Assembly (NCBI GenBank): GCA_024637395.1
Contig: JAGXFG010000056.1
Span: 1 to 35,546, forward strand
Direction of reading: 5' to 3'
Length of the DNA stretch: 35,546 bases
From: Burkholderiaceae bacterium
GTDB lineage: Bacteria > Pseudomonadota > Gammaproteobacteria > Burkholderiales > Burkholderiaceae_E
The position numbers were made by a program, and so were the translations under genes. A model generated the notes under the pieces. It saw only the letters and a list, made by a program, of their open reading frames with translations, did not search any database and was not told the DNA's origin. The stretch's first letter is position 1. Each line of letters begins with the position of its first letter. Shown here piece after piece: positions 1-7,502 of the stretch.

Positions 1-238
1 CAAGCTCGCGCTCGAAGCGGCCGACATGGACATGCCGGAGCCGATCTATCGGGTGCAGTTGAGCGACCGCGCCGAGCTGGCGGCTGCGCCGCCGGCACCG
101 CCGCGGCCTCCGCGTGCGCCGTCGACCAAGGGCCCGGTCGACACCGGCGTCATCGACGACCTGACACCGCAAATCGATGCCGAACCGAAGTCGCGCAACG
201 CGCCCGACCTGCTGGACCCGAGCGCGCCGAAGGAGTAG
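1..238 (+). CDS. C-terminal end of a probable mechanosensitive ion channel (MscS-like), partial
   Basis: The frame is open from the window edge (reading from base 2) to a TAG at 236-238. The first visible residues, KLALEAADMDMPEPIYRVQL, resemble the end of the cytoplasmic domain of small MscS-family channels, where a helix is followed by a short strand with the pattern 'MPxP'. After that comes a low-complexity Pro/Ala-rich tail of about 45 residues ending DLLDPSAPKE, which is probably a disordered cytoplasmic extension. No membrane segment or pore motif is in view, so the family call rests on about 20 residues only. The first in-frame ATG (26) is internal to the longer frame and is not proposed as the start. 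Confidence 0.4.
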   Translation, partial: KLALEAADMDMPEPIYRVQLSDRAELAAAPPAPPRPPRAPSTKGPVDTGVIDDLTPQIDAEPKSRNAPDLLDPSAPKE

Positions 239-663
239 TGGGCATCTCCGTGCGTGCCGCCGCGCCGGCGCTTCGATGTCATCAGTCCCGCCATGCGATG
301 CATGAATTCCTGCGGCCCGAATGTGCCCAAATCGGTTGCCGGGAAGCCGCCCCTGGCGAGAGGCAGTTGCTGGCCGGTTGATGACTGTCGGCTTTGGGCT
401 GCCCTCGTTCGAGTAACACGGGGCCTACGGCTACAGAGATCGAACGTAATCGCATTTGCTCTGTGTTGCTACCTCGCAAACGTGCCCGGATGGAGCAGGG
501 CGGCGGACGGGCGGCCCAGGAGGTGCCTGCTGGGGCACATCTCAAGTAGTGCGGTGTTGGGTCATGCGGGTCAGGCGTCACGCGAGGAGCCCCACTTGTA
601 GTTCGGCGGCGGTCAGCGGGCAAAAAATGGGCACCGAGGTGGCGCCCATCCCTCAACAATCCT
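239..663. other. Gene-poor stretch with the tRNA-Asn terminator at its right end
   Basis: About 425 bases lie between the stop of the partial gene and the tRNA-Asn remnant. No frame here gives a recognisable protein, and the possible frames on both strands lack a plausible ribosome binding site or family resemblance. The only structure I can support is the minus-strand terminator at 622-649, listed separately. Confidence 0.5.
622..649 (-). terminator. Rho-independent terminator downstream of the tRNA-Asn remnant
   Basis: Read on the minus strand, bases 649 to 627 form a hairpin with 9-bp arms (ATGGGCGCC against GGTGCCCAT, one G-U pair) and a 5-base loop. It is followed immediately by six T residues (627-622). 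It starts 15 bases past the encoded CCA of the tRNA-Asn 3' half. This suggests that the 3' half and its terminator are the original chromosomal end of a once-functional tRNA gene. Confidence 0.65.
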
Positions 664-713
664 TGGCTCACCGACCAGGGCTCGAACCTGGGACCTGCGG
701 ATTAACAGTCCGG
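664..713 (-). pseudogene. tRNA-Asn(GTT) 3' half, 5' half missing
   Basis: Read on the minus strand this segment gives the anticodon stem-loop (CCGGACTGTTAATCCGC, anticodon GTT), the variable loop, a complete T arm with GTTCGAGC and a perfect 5-bp stem, a 3' acceptor strand TCGGTGA, discriminator G and an encoded CCA. Upstream of the anticodon stem (713 and above) the sequence does not form a D arm, and no TCACCGA acceptor strand is found to pair with the 3' strand. The gene is therefore cut at the anticodon stem, the usual crossover region for tRNA-targeting tyrosine recombinases. It is read as a displaced 3' half left by an integrated element (inference). Confidence 0.75.
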
Positions 714-1018
714 CTTTCCAGCGGCTATCGCGCGCAAAACGAAGATTTCTAAAGGACTTCTTCAGGCGCGGCCTGACCCAATCGCGGGGCACGGCGAACA
801 AACAATTCTTCGTTCGGGGCGCATTGAACCGACTGGGTACTAGCAGGCCGCTGTTGTCTGGTGAGCCTCAGTCTGAAGCGCTCGGAGATCAGGCAATCGC
901 CAACGTACGTCTGGCGCTAATCACCTGAGTAAGGAACTGGCCTGCGGTAGTCTGCAGTTACCCCGCAGTTACAGCCTCTATCGGGCTTTGTTAGTCTTGG
1001 ACTAAGTCTTTGATTTTA
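714..1018. other. Non-coding spacer between two tRNA 3'-half scars
   Basis: About 305 bases lie between the tRNA-Asn scar and the tRNA-Pro scar. I see no convincing coding frame, RNA gene or inverted repeat. The only repeat noticed is a short tandem GCAGTTAC at 954-961 and 965-972. The stretch may be what remains of an element that once sat at tRNA-Asn. Confidence 0.45.
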
Positions 1019-1065
1019 CTGGTCGGGGTGAGAGGATTTGAACCTCCGGCCTCTACGTCCCGAAC
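1019..1065 (-). repeat. Left attachment-site repeat (displaced tRNA-Pro 3' half)
   Basis: This segment is identical to 18262-18308. On the minus strand it encodes the tRNA-Pro(CGG) 3' half from the anticodon loop through the CCA. Past 1065 the match stops abruptly (ATAAATCGG here against GTAGCGCTC in the intact gene), so no 5' half exists. The breakpoint is at the anticodon stem. Confidence 0.85.
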
Positions 1066-1137
1066 ATAAATCGGCCTCCTGCTACACGCGGTCACAAGAA
1101 GACAATTGCTTAGGAATCAAGATGTTAGCGCGACATG

Positions 1138-1173
1138 GCACGACAGCGTTTTGAGGTGCTCGTGTCGCACGAT
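1138..1173. repeat. Left-end copies of the GCACGA / TGTCGCACGAT repeat
   Basis: GCACGA occurs at 1138-1143 and again at 1167-1172. The second lies within TGTCGCACGAT (1163-1173), an 11-base match to 18187-18197 at the other island end. Both sets lie about 65-110 bp inside their att repeats, as expected for accessory recombination sites (inference). Confidence 0.45.
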
Positions 1174-1253
1174 CGGGGTTTCGGGCGGTAGCGGTGCCGC
1201 GGCCGTAAACCGGGTTGCTTTATGGGTCTCCACCACATTCTCAGGAGATCCAC

Positions 1254-1502
1254 ATGGCCGCCGCAACAAACACCTCCCGCACTCACCCTGAAGCCATCGG
1301 CCTCGGCGAGCTGATCTCAATCAAACAACTTGCCGAGCGCCTCGGCGTCACCCCGCGCAGCGTCGAGCGCTATATCGCGAGGGGAGAGCTGCCGGAGCCG
1401 AGGAACAATATTCGGCGAGAGATATTTCAGGCGGCAGCAGATTTAGAGATGGCTTGGGGAGGTGTTTTGGGGACAGCAGCGAAGGGGCCTGACATGAACT
1501 AG
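1254..1502 (+). CDS. AlpA-like helix-turn-helix protein (excisionase/regulator), C-terminus atypical
   Basis: The 82-residue product has an N-terminal tail and then ELISIKQLAERLGVTPRSVERYIARGELPEP, the helix-turn-helix of the AlpA/MerR-like excisionase family (LxxxxLAxRLGVSxRTVxRxIxxGxxPxP). Such proteins bind att-flanking DNA, direct excision, or regulate phage and island genes. The ATG at 1254 is chosen because AGGAG lies at 1243-1247; an upstream in-frame start has no such signal. After the HTH the usual pattern (RRxWxxxDVxxWL) is only partly kept (RREIFQAAADLEMAW), and the last 15 residues look unrelated, so the C-terminus may be altered by the neighbouring IS remnant. The gene lies about 190 bp inside the left att repeat, a typical place for an excisionase. 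Confidence 0.6.
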   Translation: MAAATNTSRTHPEAIGLGELISIKQLAERLGVTPRSVERYIARGELPEPRNNIRREIFQAAADLEMAWGGVLGTAAKGPDMN

Positions 1503-1539
1503 CACGGCCCACTGGGAGCAGGTCATCGACACTGACACA

Positions 1540-2183
1540 TTATCCGTAAATAATGTTCATTGCTTTCTGAACGCGATGATCGCCGCGGCAAAATGGTTGA
1601 GGCCTAGGAAACTGCGTTCGAGTTTGTCATGCCGGACGAGCAATTTGCGGAAGCGATTGAACCAGCTATGCGCAACCTCCACGATTCAGCGTCGGCACAC
1701 AGGTGCTTGCTGCGCCGCTCAGGTGGCGTGGGGCGCTGCACCACGATGGCGTCAAGGACCACGGAGCCTGGATGACATCATGTCGATTGGCTCCGGTCAC
1801 GATGAGCGAGAGCGGGACGCCACGACCGTCCACCGGCAGGTGGCGCTTGCTCCAATTTCTTTCCCCGATCAGTCGGTTTCGGCCCGACGGCTTCGTGAGC
1901 CAGCGGTGCCTTCATCATCGCCCCGTCGATACTCTGCCATCGCCATGCGATGCCTTCAAAGTCGTCGTACTCTGCCAGTCCAGCCTTCCACAGGGCTTGC
2001 GCACATAGTCCTTGGCAGACTCGCGACGGCGCTCTGGAATCAACGGTTGGACCCGTTCCAGGAAAGCATCCGACACGACCCACGCCGGCAACCTACTTTT
2101 CGCTGCACGTTTCGCCATCTCCGATCTCCCCAAGTGTGACAAGTTGAGATCGGGAAACAGCCTCTCATATTATTTACGGATAA
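1540..2183. mobile_element. Degenerate IS5-family insertion sequence, about 644 bp
   Basis: Perfect 15-bp terminal inverted repeats TTATCCGTAAATAAT (1540-1554) and its reverse complement (2169-2183) enclose a broken IS5-type transposase read on the minus strand. Full-length relatives of this group are usually about 850 bp, so roughly 200 bp has been lost internally. I see no convincing target-site duplication. The element sits between the AlpA-like gene and the reductase/transporter operon. Confidence 0.7.
1557..2118 (-). pseudogene. IS5-family transposase, frameshifted and internally deleted
   Basis: Minus-strand reading from ATG 2118 gives MAKRAAKSRLPAWVVSDAFL and then VQPLIP, the N-terminus of IS427-type IS5 transposases. 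After a shift of frame it continues AEYDDFEGIAWRWQSIDGAM and PKPTDRGKK, the region around the first catalytic Asp (SIDGAM). A further shift gives DAIVVQRPTPPERRSKHLCADA. The end, VEVAHSWFNRFRKLLVRHDK followed by a tail ending AFRKQ and TGA at 1557-1559, is the C-terminal region with the E of the DDE triad. The segment normally between HLCADA and the VE..HSW region is missing. The product cannot be functional. Confidence 0.75.
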
Positions 2184-2269
2184 GCACTCAATGATTAGGG
2201 TGGCGCTGCCCGCGCGAAACGGGTAGTCTGCCGTTTTGCAGATACGCCAGCAGCAATTGGAGACGCGAG

Positions 2270-4309
2270 ATGTCGATTCGGACACCCGACGCGAGTACGG
2301 ACCGACGGGGTGCAGACGCTGATCCGCATCCGGAACAGCCTTTCCCGCGCTTGCTCTCGCCGATCGACATCGGCGGCAAGAGACTGCGCAACCGCGTCAT
2401 CCACGGATCCATGTCGACCTACTACACGCATGGTGGTGCGATAACCGACTGGTTGATCGACTACCATCGCAGTCGCGCGCAAGGTGGCGCTGCGATGATG
2501 GTTACCGGTGCGCTCGCAGGATTGGCTTCCCAGGCAGGTGGATATCGCCCACATGCCCACCTGGATTCGAACCTCGACGACCTGAGTCGCTGGGCCGAGG
2601 CAGTCGAGTCCGAAGATTGTCGCCTGCTAGGGCAGTTAATGGCGCCGGGTCGCGCCAGGCACCATCCGGGCAGGAATGATCGTGCGTTCGGGCCGTCACC
2701 TCTTCCAGACGATCTGAGTTGGACGGTGCCTCATGAGATGTCCGTCGATGACATTGCCAGGATGGTCGAGGAGTTCGCCAACACTAGCCGGCGTCTGCAG
2801 CGTGCCGGATTCAGCGGGGTGGAATTCTCCTGCGGACACGGTCATCTGTTCCACCAGTTCATGTCGCCCCAGTCCAATCGCCGCGAGGACGCCTATGGGG
2901 GGGATCTCGCGGGGCGACTGCGCCTCGTGCGCGAATTGGTTGATGCTGTGCGCGCGGCCTGCGGTCGCGGCATGATCATCGGGCTCAAAGTAGCTGGTGA
3001 TGACGGAGTGCCCGGAGGAATCGATCCGGAGTTGGCCGCTGAGAACGTGAAGTATCTCGCGGCGCTTGGTGAGGTCGACTACTTCTGTGCCGCTCAGGGG
3101 GCTCACGCCCGAAGTCTCGAGATGCATACACCGGACATGAGCTATCCACTGCTGCCCCAGGTCGGGATCACGCGCAGCCTGCGTGAGGCCGCGGGGCAGA
3201 CACCGCTGGTGGCGATCGGACGGATCACCGGTCCGGGACAGGCAGAACGCATTCTGGTCGAGGACATTGCCGATCTGGTGATGCTCGGCCGCGCGCTGGT
3301 GGCCGACGCGAACTGGGTTCGCAAGGCAGCCGAGGGTCGCGAAGCGGACATCCGCACCTGCGTGTCGTGCAACACCTGTTGGGGCGAGATAACCGATCAC
3401 CGCCCGCTGTCCTGTGTGACCAACCCGCGCGTGGGCACGCCCGACGAAGCGACCTGGACGCCTGCGCGCGCCGCCGCACGTAAGCGAGTCGTCGTCGTCG
3501 GGGCCGGCATTGCCGGCCTTGAAGCTGCGGCGATAGCGGCTGCGCGGGGACATCACGTCACGGTATTCGGCTCATCGCTTGAAGTGGGTGGCAAACTGCG
3601 GCTTCAGGCATGTCTTCCGGGCAGTGACTCGCTGAGCAACCTGTACGCGAATCAGTATTCGGACGCGGTTCGTGAAGGCGTGCATTTCAAGTTGGGTGAC
3701 CGCGCCGAGCTTGACGACATTATTGCTTGCCGACCCGATTCGGTGGTGCTGGCCACCGGTTCCCGGATGAGCTGGCCGGCATCCCTGCCCGAAGCGCTGC
3801 GAGTCGACGGTCTGGTTCAGGACCTGCGTACGAGCGTCGAGTCGGTGCTTTCCTTTCGGGGCCGAGAGGCGGGCGCAGCCGTGATCTACGACCATGACCA
3901 CACCCGGGGCACTTACGCGGCGGCCGAATTGTTCGGTCTGCGCTTCGGCCGGGTCGTGATCATCACGCCGCGTGAGCAGATCGCGCGCGACGAGCCACTT
4001 GTGACCCGTCAGGTGATCTATCGCCGGATGTCCGAGCAGCGGGTCGAAATCGTTTTGTTGTCGGAGCTGTGCGGGGATTCAGCACTCGACGCGGGGCGGG
4101 TGACGGTAGCGAACGTCTTCAACGGTGATCGCACGGATATCGATGAGGTCGCGCTGCTCACCTATTCAACGTCAAGAGTACCTGCGGACGAGCTCGCGGG
4201 TCCTTTGCGCGAGCGAGGTCTGCCCGTGCAACTGGTCGGAGACTGCTACGCGCCACGCGGGATGCTGGCGGCCACGCGCGAGGGCCATGCCTTAGGAAAC
4301 GCGCTGTAA
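2270..4309 (+). CDS. Old-yellow-enzyme-type FMN/FAD/4Fe-4S oxidoreductase (2,4-dienoyl-CoA reductase / trimethylamine dehydrogenase-like)
   Basis: The 679-residue product has the family architecture. An N-terminal TIM barrel with FMN-binding features occupies about 25-350. The 4Fe-4S cysteines are C364, C367, C370 and C382 (CxxCxxC-x11-C). A Rossmann FAD/NAD(P) domain follows, with GAGIAG at 411-416. The barrel has the expected region (HQFMSPQSNRREDAYGG), but the Tyr that usually follows 'HG' or 'EG' (GxxGYL in FadH and TMADH relatives) is His192 in CGHGHLF. Members reduce activated C=C bonds or demethylate amines; the substrate here is unknown. GGAG at 2258-2261 supports the start. The gene lies 48 bp before tctC, so it is probably the first gene of an operon with the tricarboxylate transporter, which would fit reduction of an imported unsaturated acid (inference). 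Confidence 0.8.
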   Translation: MSIRTPDASTDRRGADADPHPEQPFPRLLSPIDIGGKRLRNRVIHGSMSTYYTHGGAITDWLIDYHRSRAQGGAAMMVTGALAGLASQAGGYRPHAHLDSNLDDLSRWAEAVESEDCRLLGQLMAPGRARHHPGRNDRAFGPSPLPDDLSWTVPHEMSVDDIARMVEEFANTSRRLQRAGFSGVEFSCGHGHLFHQFMSPQSNRREDAYGGDLAGRLRLVRELVDAVRAACGRGMIIGLKVAGDDGVPGGIDPELAAENVKYLAALGEVDYFCAAQGAHARSLEMHTPDMSYPLLPQVGITRSLREAAGQTPLVAIGRITGPGQAERILVEDIADLVMLGRALVADANWVRKAAEGREADIRTCVSCNTCWGEITDHRPLSCVTNPRVGTPDEATWTPARAAARKRVVVVGAGIAGLEAAAIAAARGHHVTVFGSSLEVGGKLRLQACLPGSDSLSNLYANQYSDAVREGVHFKLGDRAELDDIIACRPDSVVLATGSRMSWPASLPEALRVDGLVQDLRTSVESVLSFRGREAGAAVIYDHDHTRGTYAAAELFGLRFGRVVIITPREQIARDEPLVTRQVIYRRMSEQRVEIVLLSELCGDSALDAGRVTVANVFNGDRTDIDEVALLTYSTSRVPADELAGPLRERGLPVQLVGDCYAPRGMLAATREGHALGNAL

Positions 4310-4357
4310 GGTGCGGGGCTGAGCGAATCAATGGTTAACTACGAGAGGGAGATAAGC

Positions 4358-5320
4358 ATGCGAGAACTCATCAGTATCTGTTTGACCTCACTTGCACTCG
4401 TTGCACCAGTTGCCGTGCACGCGGCCGACAAACCGGGCGATTTCCCGGTCAAACCGATAGAACTGGTTGTCGTCTATCCTGCAGGCGGCGGCATGGATGT
4501 CACCGCGCGCACCTTCGCCAAGGAAGCCGAGGCGATATTGGGCCATAATTTCCGGGTTGCCAATCGCGCGGGTGGCGGTGGTATGGTCGGTCATGCGTTC
4601 ATGGCCAAGGAAGCCAAGCCGGACGGGTACACCGTCGGAATCCTCGCGTTGGGATCGATGTTGAATCAGATCGTCAGCAAGAACGCGCCGTTCACGAAAG
4701 ACGACTTCGATCCGATCGGTTTCATCAACTTCGAGCCGTACGTGATCGTAACGCGTGGCGAGAGTTTCACCGAGTTGATGGACAAGGCGAAGAAGGGAGG
4801 GCCGAACTCGGTTCGCACGAGCGTCGTGACCGGTACCCTCAGCACGATGGTGGTCGACTTGATCGAGAAATCCCAGGGAGTCAAGCTGCAACGCGTGCCG
4901 TTCCAGGGCGGCAAACCAAGTCTGCTCGGGCTGCTCGACGGCACGGTCGACATGGCCATCAGTTATTACACCGAGGGCGACCAGTACTTCCGCTCGAATA
5001 AGGCTCGTGCAGTGGCGATTGCCGATACGGAACAGCACGCTAAGCTACCCGACGTTCCCACACTGGAATCCCTGAATGTCCCAGTGCCAGGCGCCACGCT
5101 GGGCGCGGCGCGTTTCATCGAGCTTCCGGTTGGTGTTCCGGCCGATAGGCGGGCCTACCTCGAGGCTTCGTTCATCAAGGTCCTGAAGAGCGATTCGACC
5201 AAGGAAGCTTTCGCGAAGTTAGGTATGACCCTGCGACCGTATGATGCCAAGAAGACCGCCGAACTCTACGGCAAGACATACGAAGCCATCAAGGAACTGT
5301 CGACCACTGAGGCAAAGTGA
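4358..5320 (+). CDS. Tripartite tricarboxylate transporter substrate-binding protein (Bug/TctC family)
   Basis: The 320-residue periplasmic receptor begins with a clear signal peptide, MRELISICLTSLALVAPVAVHA, with predicted cleavage after residue 22. The mature part starts with the Bug hallmark (PVKPIELVVVYPAGGGMDVTAR) and keeps the later region (RVPFQGGKPSLLGLLDGTVD) in the ligand-binding cleft. Bug receptors bind organic acids through the carboxylate and deliver them to the TctA/TctB membrane pair. The ATG at 4358 is preferred over one at 4331 because it follows GAGAGGGAG (4343-4351) and places the signal peptide at the N-terminus. TctB and TctA genes follow on the same strand, so receptor and permease are together, whereas many Bug genes in betaproteobacteria are orphans. 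Confidence 0.92.
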   Translation: MRELISICLTSLALVAPVAVHAADKPGDFPVKPIELVVVYPAGGGMDVTARTFAKEAEAILGHNFRVANRAGGGGMVGHAFMAKEAKPDGYTVGILALGSMLNQIVSKNAPFTKDDFDPIGFINFEPYVIVTRGESFTELMDKAKKGGPNSVRTSVVTGTLSTMVVDLIEKSQGVKLQRVPFQGGKPSLLGLLDGTVDMAISYYTEGDQYFRSNKARAVAIADTEQHAKLPDVPTLESLNVPVPGATLGAARFIELPVGVPADRRAYLEASFIKVLKSDSTKEAFAKLGMTLRPYDAKKTAELYGKTYEAIKELSTTEAK

Positions 5321-5413
5321 TCTGAAAGGGAATCGGAGCGGCACGAACCGGACAGCCGGTTCGTGCCCGGATAGGATCAGACTCCAACTTTTGCTCCGAG
5401 GCCGCTACAGCCA

Positions 5414-5914
5414 ATGTTCGTAACAAGATTAATTGTCGCGTTGGCGCTGATCATCTGGCCACTCGACCTAATCCGGCGGTCGCTGCAAGGTGGCTCGATG
5501 CGGATGGTGGTCAGTGCGGCCGGCGGCTACCCGATCTGGATTCTGACCGGCACTGCGGTGCTGATCAGCCTCGTGCTGGTCTTGGACCTGCTGCCGTCCA
5601 CGCGGCGCGGGACCGATCGATTTAGTGACAACCTTCCCCACGAAACGGCTGACCGCTGGCGCCTGGGTGTATTCCTGGCCATGTGGATCGGTTACGTAGC
5701 CGTTCTCCCTGTGCTCGGTTTCCTTCTGTCCACCGCACTTGCGACCTTCGGTTCAGTAACCCTGCTCGATCGCAATTCGAGGTGGTGGCTGGTACTTCCA
5801 GGCGCGGTGCTGTTCTCGCTGGTCGTCGACGTGATCTTTCGAAGCATATTTTTTGTTCTGCTGCCCGGCTCGTTTCTCGACGCATGGGTGGACAGCTTGC
5901 TTTACAACCTTTGA
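5414..5914 (+). CDS. Tripartite tricarboxylate transporter small membrane subunit (TctB family)
   Basis: The 166-residue protein has four hydrophobic stretches (about 5-20, 35-60, 85-115 and 125-160), the usual topology and size of TctB. It lies between the receptor and the large permease gene. TctB pairs with TctA in the inner membrane to form a secondary symporter for tri- and dicarboxylates. Sequence conservation in this family is low, so the call depends partly on size, topology and position. The gap to tctC is 93 bp and to tctA only 15 bp. The ribosome binding site before ATG 5414 is weak. Confidence 0.85.
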   Translation: MFVTRLIVALALIIWPLDLIRRSLQGGSMRMVVSAAGGYPIWILTGTAVLISLVLVLDLLPSTRRGTDRFSDNLPHETADRWRLGVFLAMWIGYVAVLPVLGFLLSTALATFGSVTLLDRNSRWWLVLPGAVLFSLVVDVIFRSIFFVLLPGSFLDAWVDSLLYNL

Positions 5915-5929
5915 GGGAGGTGGGGCCGG

Positions 5930-7423
5930 ATGTCCGAAGCAATCCTGCTGGCGCTGTATCCGCTGAGCATTCTGGCAGCGATTATTGGCGTGGTGTTGGG
6001 GATCATCTTCGGTGCCATCCCGGGTCTTAGCGCGACACTCGGCATTGCACTGCTGCTGCCCGCCACGTTCTTCATGCCACCGGACCAGGGTCTGATCATG
6101 CTCGGCGGCGTGTACGTCGGCGGAATATACGGTGGCAGTATCTCGGCGGTGTTGCTGGCGATTCCTGGGACTGCCGCGTCGATCATCACGGCGACCGAGG
6201 GAAACGCGCTGGCCCGCCAAGGGCGCGCGCCACTGGCACTCGGGTTGTCCGCTGCGAGTTCCGGTGTCGGAGGATTGTTGTCAGCGTTCGCTTTGCTCTT
6301 TCTGACCCCGATGCTCGCTGAGTTGGCGCTAAAATTCGGACCGGCTGAGTACGTGGCACTCGTGATCTTCAGCCTCGTGATCGTCACCATGGTGCTGCCA
6401 ACGCCCATGCTGGGTAACGCCGCTGGCTGCTTCGTGGGCCTTGCTTTGGCCAGCATCGGGCTCGATCCGGTGACCGGCGCAGATAGGTACACCTACGGTT
6501 TCTACCCGCTGATGTCGGGTCTACCGCTGATTCCCATGCTGGTCGGATTCTTTGCGATGCCGCAGGTGTTGTCACTGGCGGTCGACGCGCTGAAGGAAGG
6601 AAGGGGAGCGCCCGCAGCGATGCCGATAACTGAATCCGCCGCAGGGCATCGCAACGTGTTTGGGATCATGGTAAGACACTGGGCAACCGTCGTGCGTTCC
6701 ACCCTGCTCGGCATCGGCCTGGGGGTCCTGCCCGCGATCGGCCCAGTCGCCACACCGGTTGTGGCCCATGCGCTGGAAAAGCGCTTCGCCAAGGATTCAG
6801 ATCAGTTCGGCAAAGGTTCGATTACCGGTTTGATCGCCGCCGAAACATCCAACAACGCCAACGTCGGCGGGTCGTTGATCCCGCTGATGGCACTGGGTAT
6901 CCCCGGCAGCGGGGCCGCCGCGGTGTTCCTCGGCGGCCTGACGATTCACGGCTTGCAGCCCGGTCCACTGCTCTTCATCGAGAACGGACCCGTGATCTAC
7001 ACCTTCTTTATGGGATTCATCATCGTGAACATCCTGATGACGATTCTCGGCCTATACGGAGCGCGCTACTTCGCCGTGGTCCTTAGAATTCCCAAGAGCC
7101 TGATCGCAACTTTCGTCGCCACGTTTGCGATCTTTGGTGCCTACGCGTCGGGCAACTCCATGTTCTACGTCTGGGTGCTGCTCGCTGCGACCGTGCTGGC
7201 ACTGGCCTTGCGGATGATAGGAATCCCCATCCTGGCGGTGGTTCTAGGGCTCCTGCTCGGCAATCTGCTAGAGTTGAAGATCGTGCAGATGGTCACGTCA
7301 TTCCCTGGTCCCGAGTACATCCTGCAACGGCCGATCGCGCTCGGCTTCTTCATAGTTACTGCACTGGTCTTGATCGTCATGGGAAGACAACGCACACGGA
7401 TAGTGACGCCCTCACCTCCCTGA
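5930..7423 (+). CDS. Tripartite tricarboxylate transporter large permease (TctA family)
   Basis: The 497-residue, very hydrophobic protein of about 11-12 membrane segments matches TctA in length and motifs. The first signature, GAIPGLSATLGIALLLPATF, lies in the N-terminal half, and the repeat-related region (NNANVGGSLIPLMALGIPGS) lies in the second half. Such Gly/Pro-rich loops are thought to form the carboxylate pathway. It works with TctB and the Bug receptor as a secondary transporter. GGAGGTG is placed just before ATG 5930. It is the last gene of the rightward operon and converges on the aconitase gene 79 bp away. No strong terminator hairpin was recognised in that gap. Confidence 0.92.
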   Translation: MSEAILLALYPLSILAAIIGVVLGIIFGAIPGLSATLGIALLLPATFFMPPDQGLIMLGGVYVGGIYGGSISAVLLAIPGTAASIITATEGNALARQGRAPLALGLSAASSGVGGLLSAFALLFLTPMLAELALKFGPAEYVALVIFSLVIVTMVLPTPMLGNAAGCFVGLALASIGLDPVTGADRYTYGFYPLMSGLPLIPMLVGFFAMPQVLSLAVDALKEGRGAPAAMPITESAAGHRNVFGIMVRHWATVVRSTLLGIGLGVLPAIGPVATPVVAHALEKRFAKDSDQFGKGSITGLIAAETSNNANVGGSLIPLMALGIPGSGAAAVFLGGLTIHGLQPGPLLFIENGPVIYTFFMGFIIVNILMTILGLYGARYFAVVLRIPKSLIATFVATFAIFGAYASGNSMFYVWVLLAATVLALALRMIGIPILAVVLGLLLGNLLELKIVQMVTSFPGPEYILQRPIALGFFIVTALVLIVMGRQRTRIVTPSPP

Positions 7424-7502
7424 AAGACCGTGCCAGGGCACGCACCCAGCGCCGCATTGTCGATCGATCGCCATCGCGCATTACCTCGCTGGTTTGCCGG
7501 GG

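Noticed and set aside
953-972. Tandem GCAGTTAC as a possible att core or iteron
   Set aside because: There are only two copies of 8 bases, with no partner elsewhere at the island ends; this is compatible with chance.
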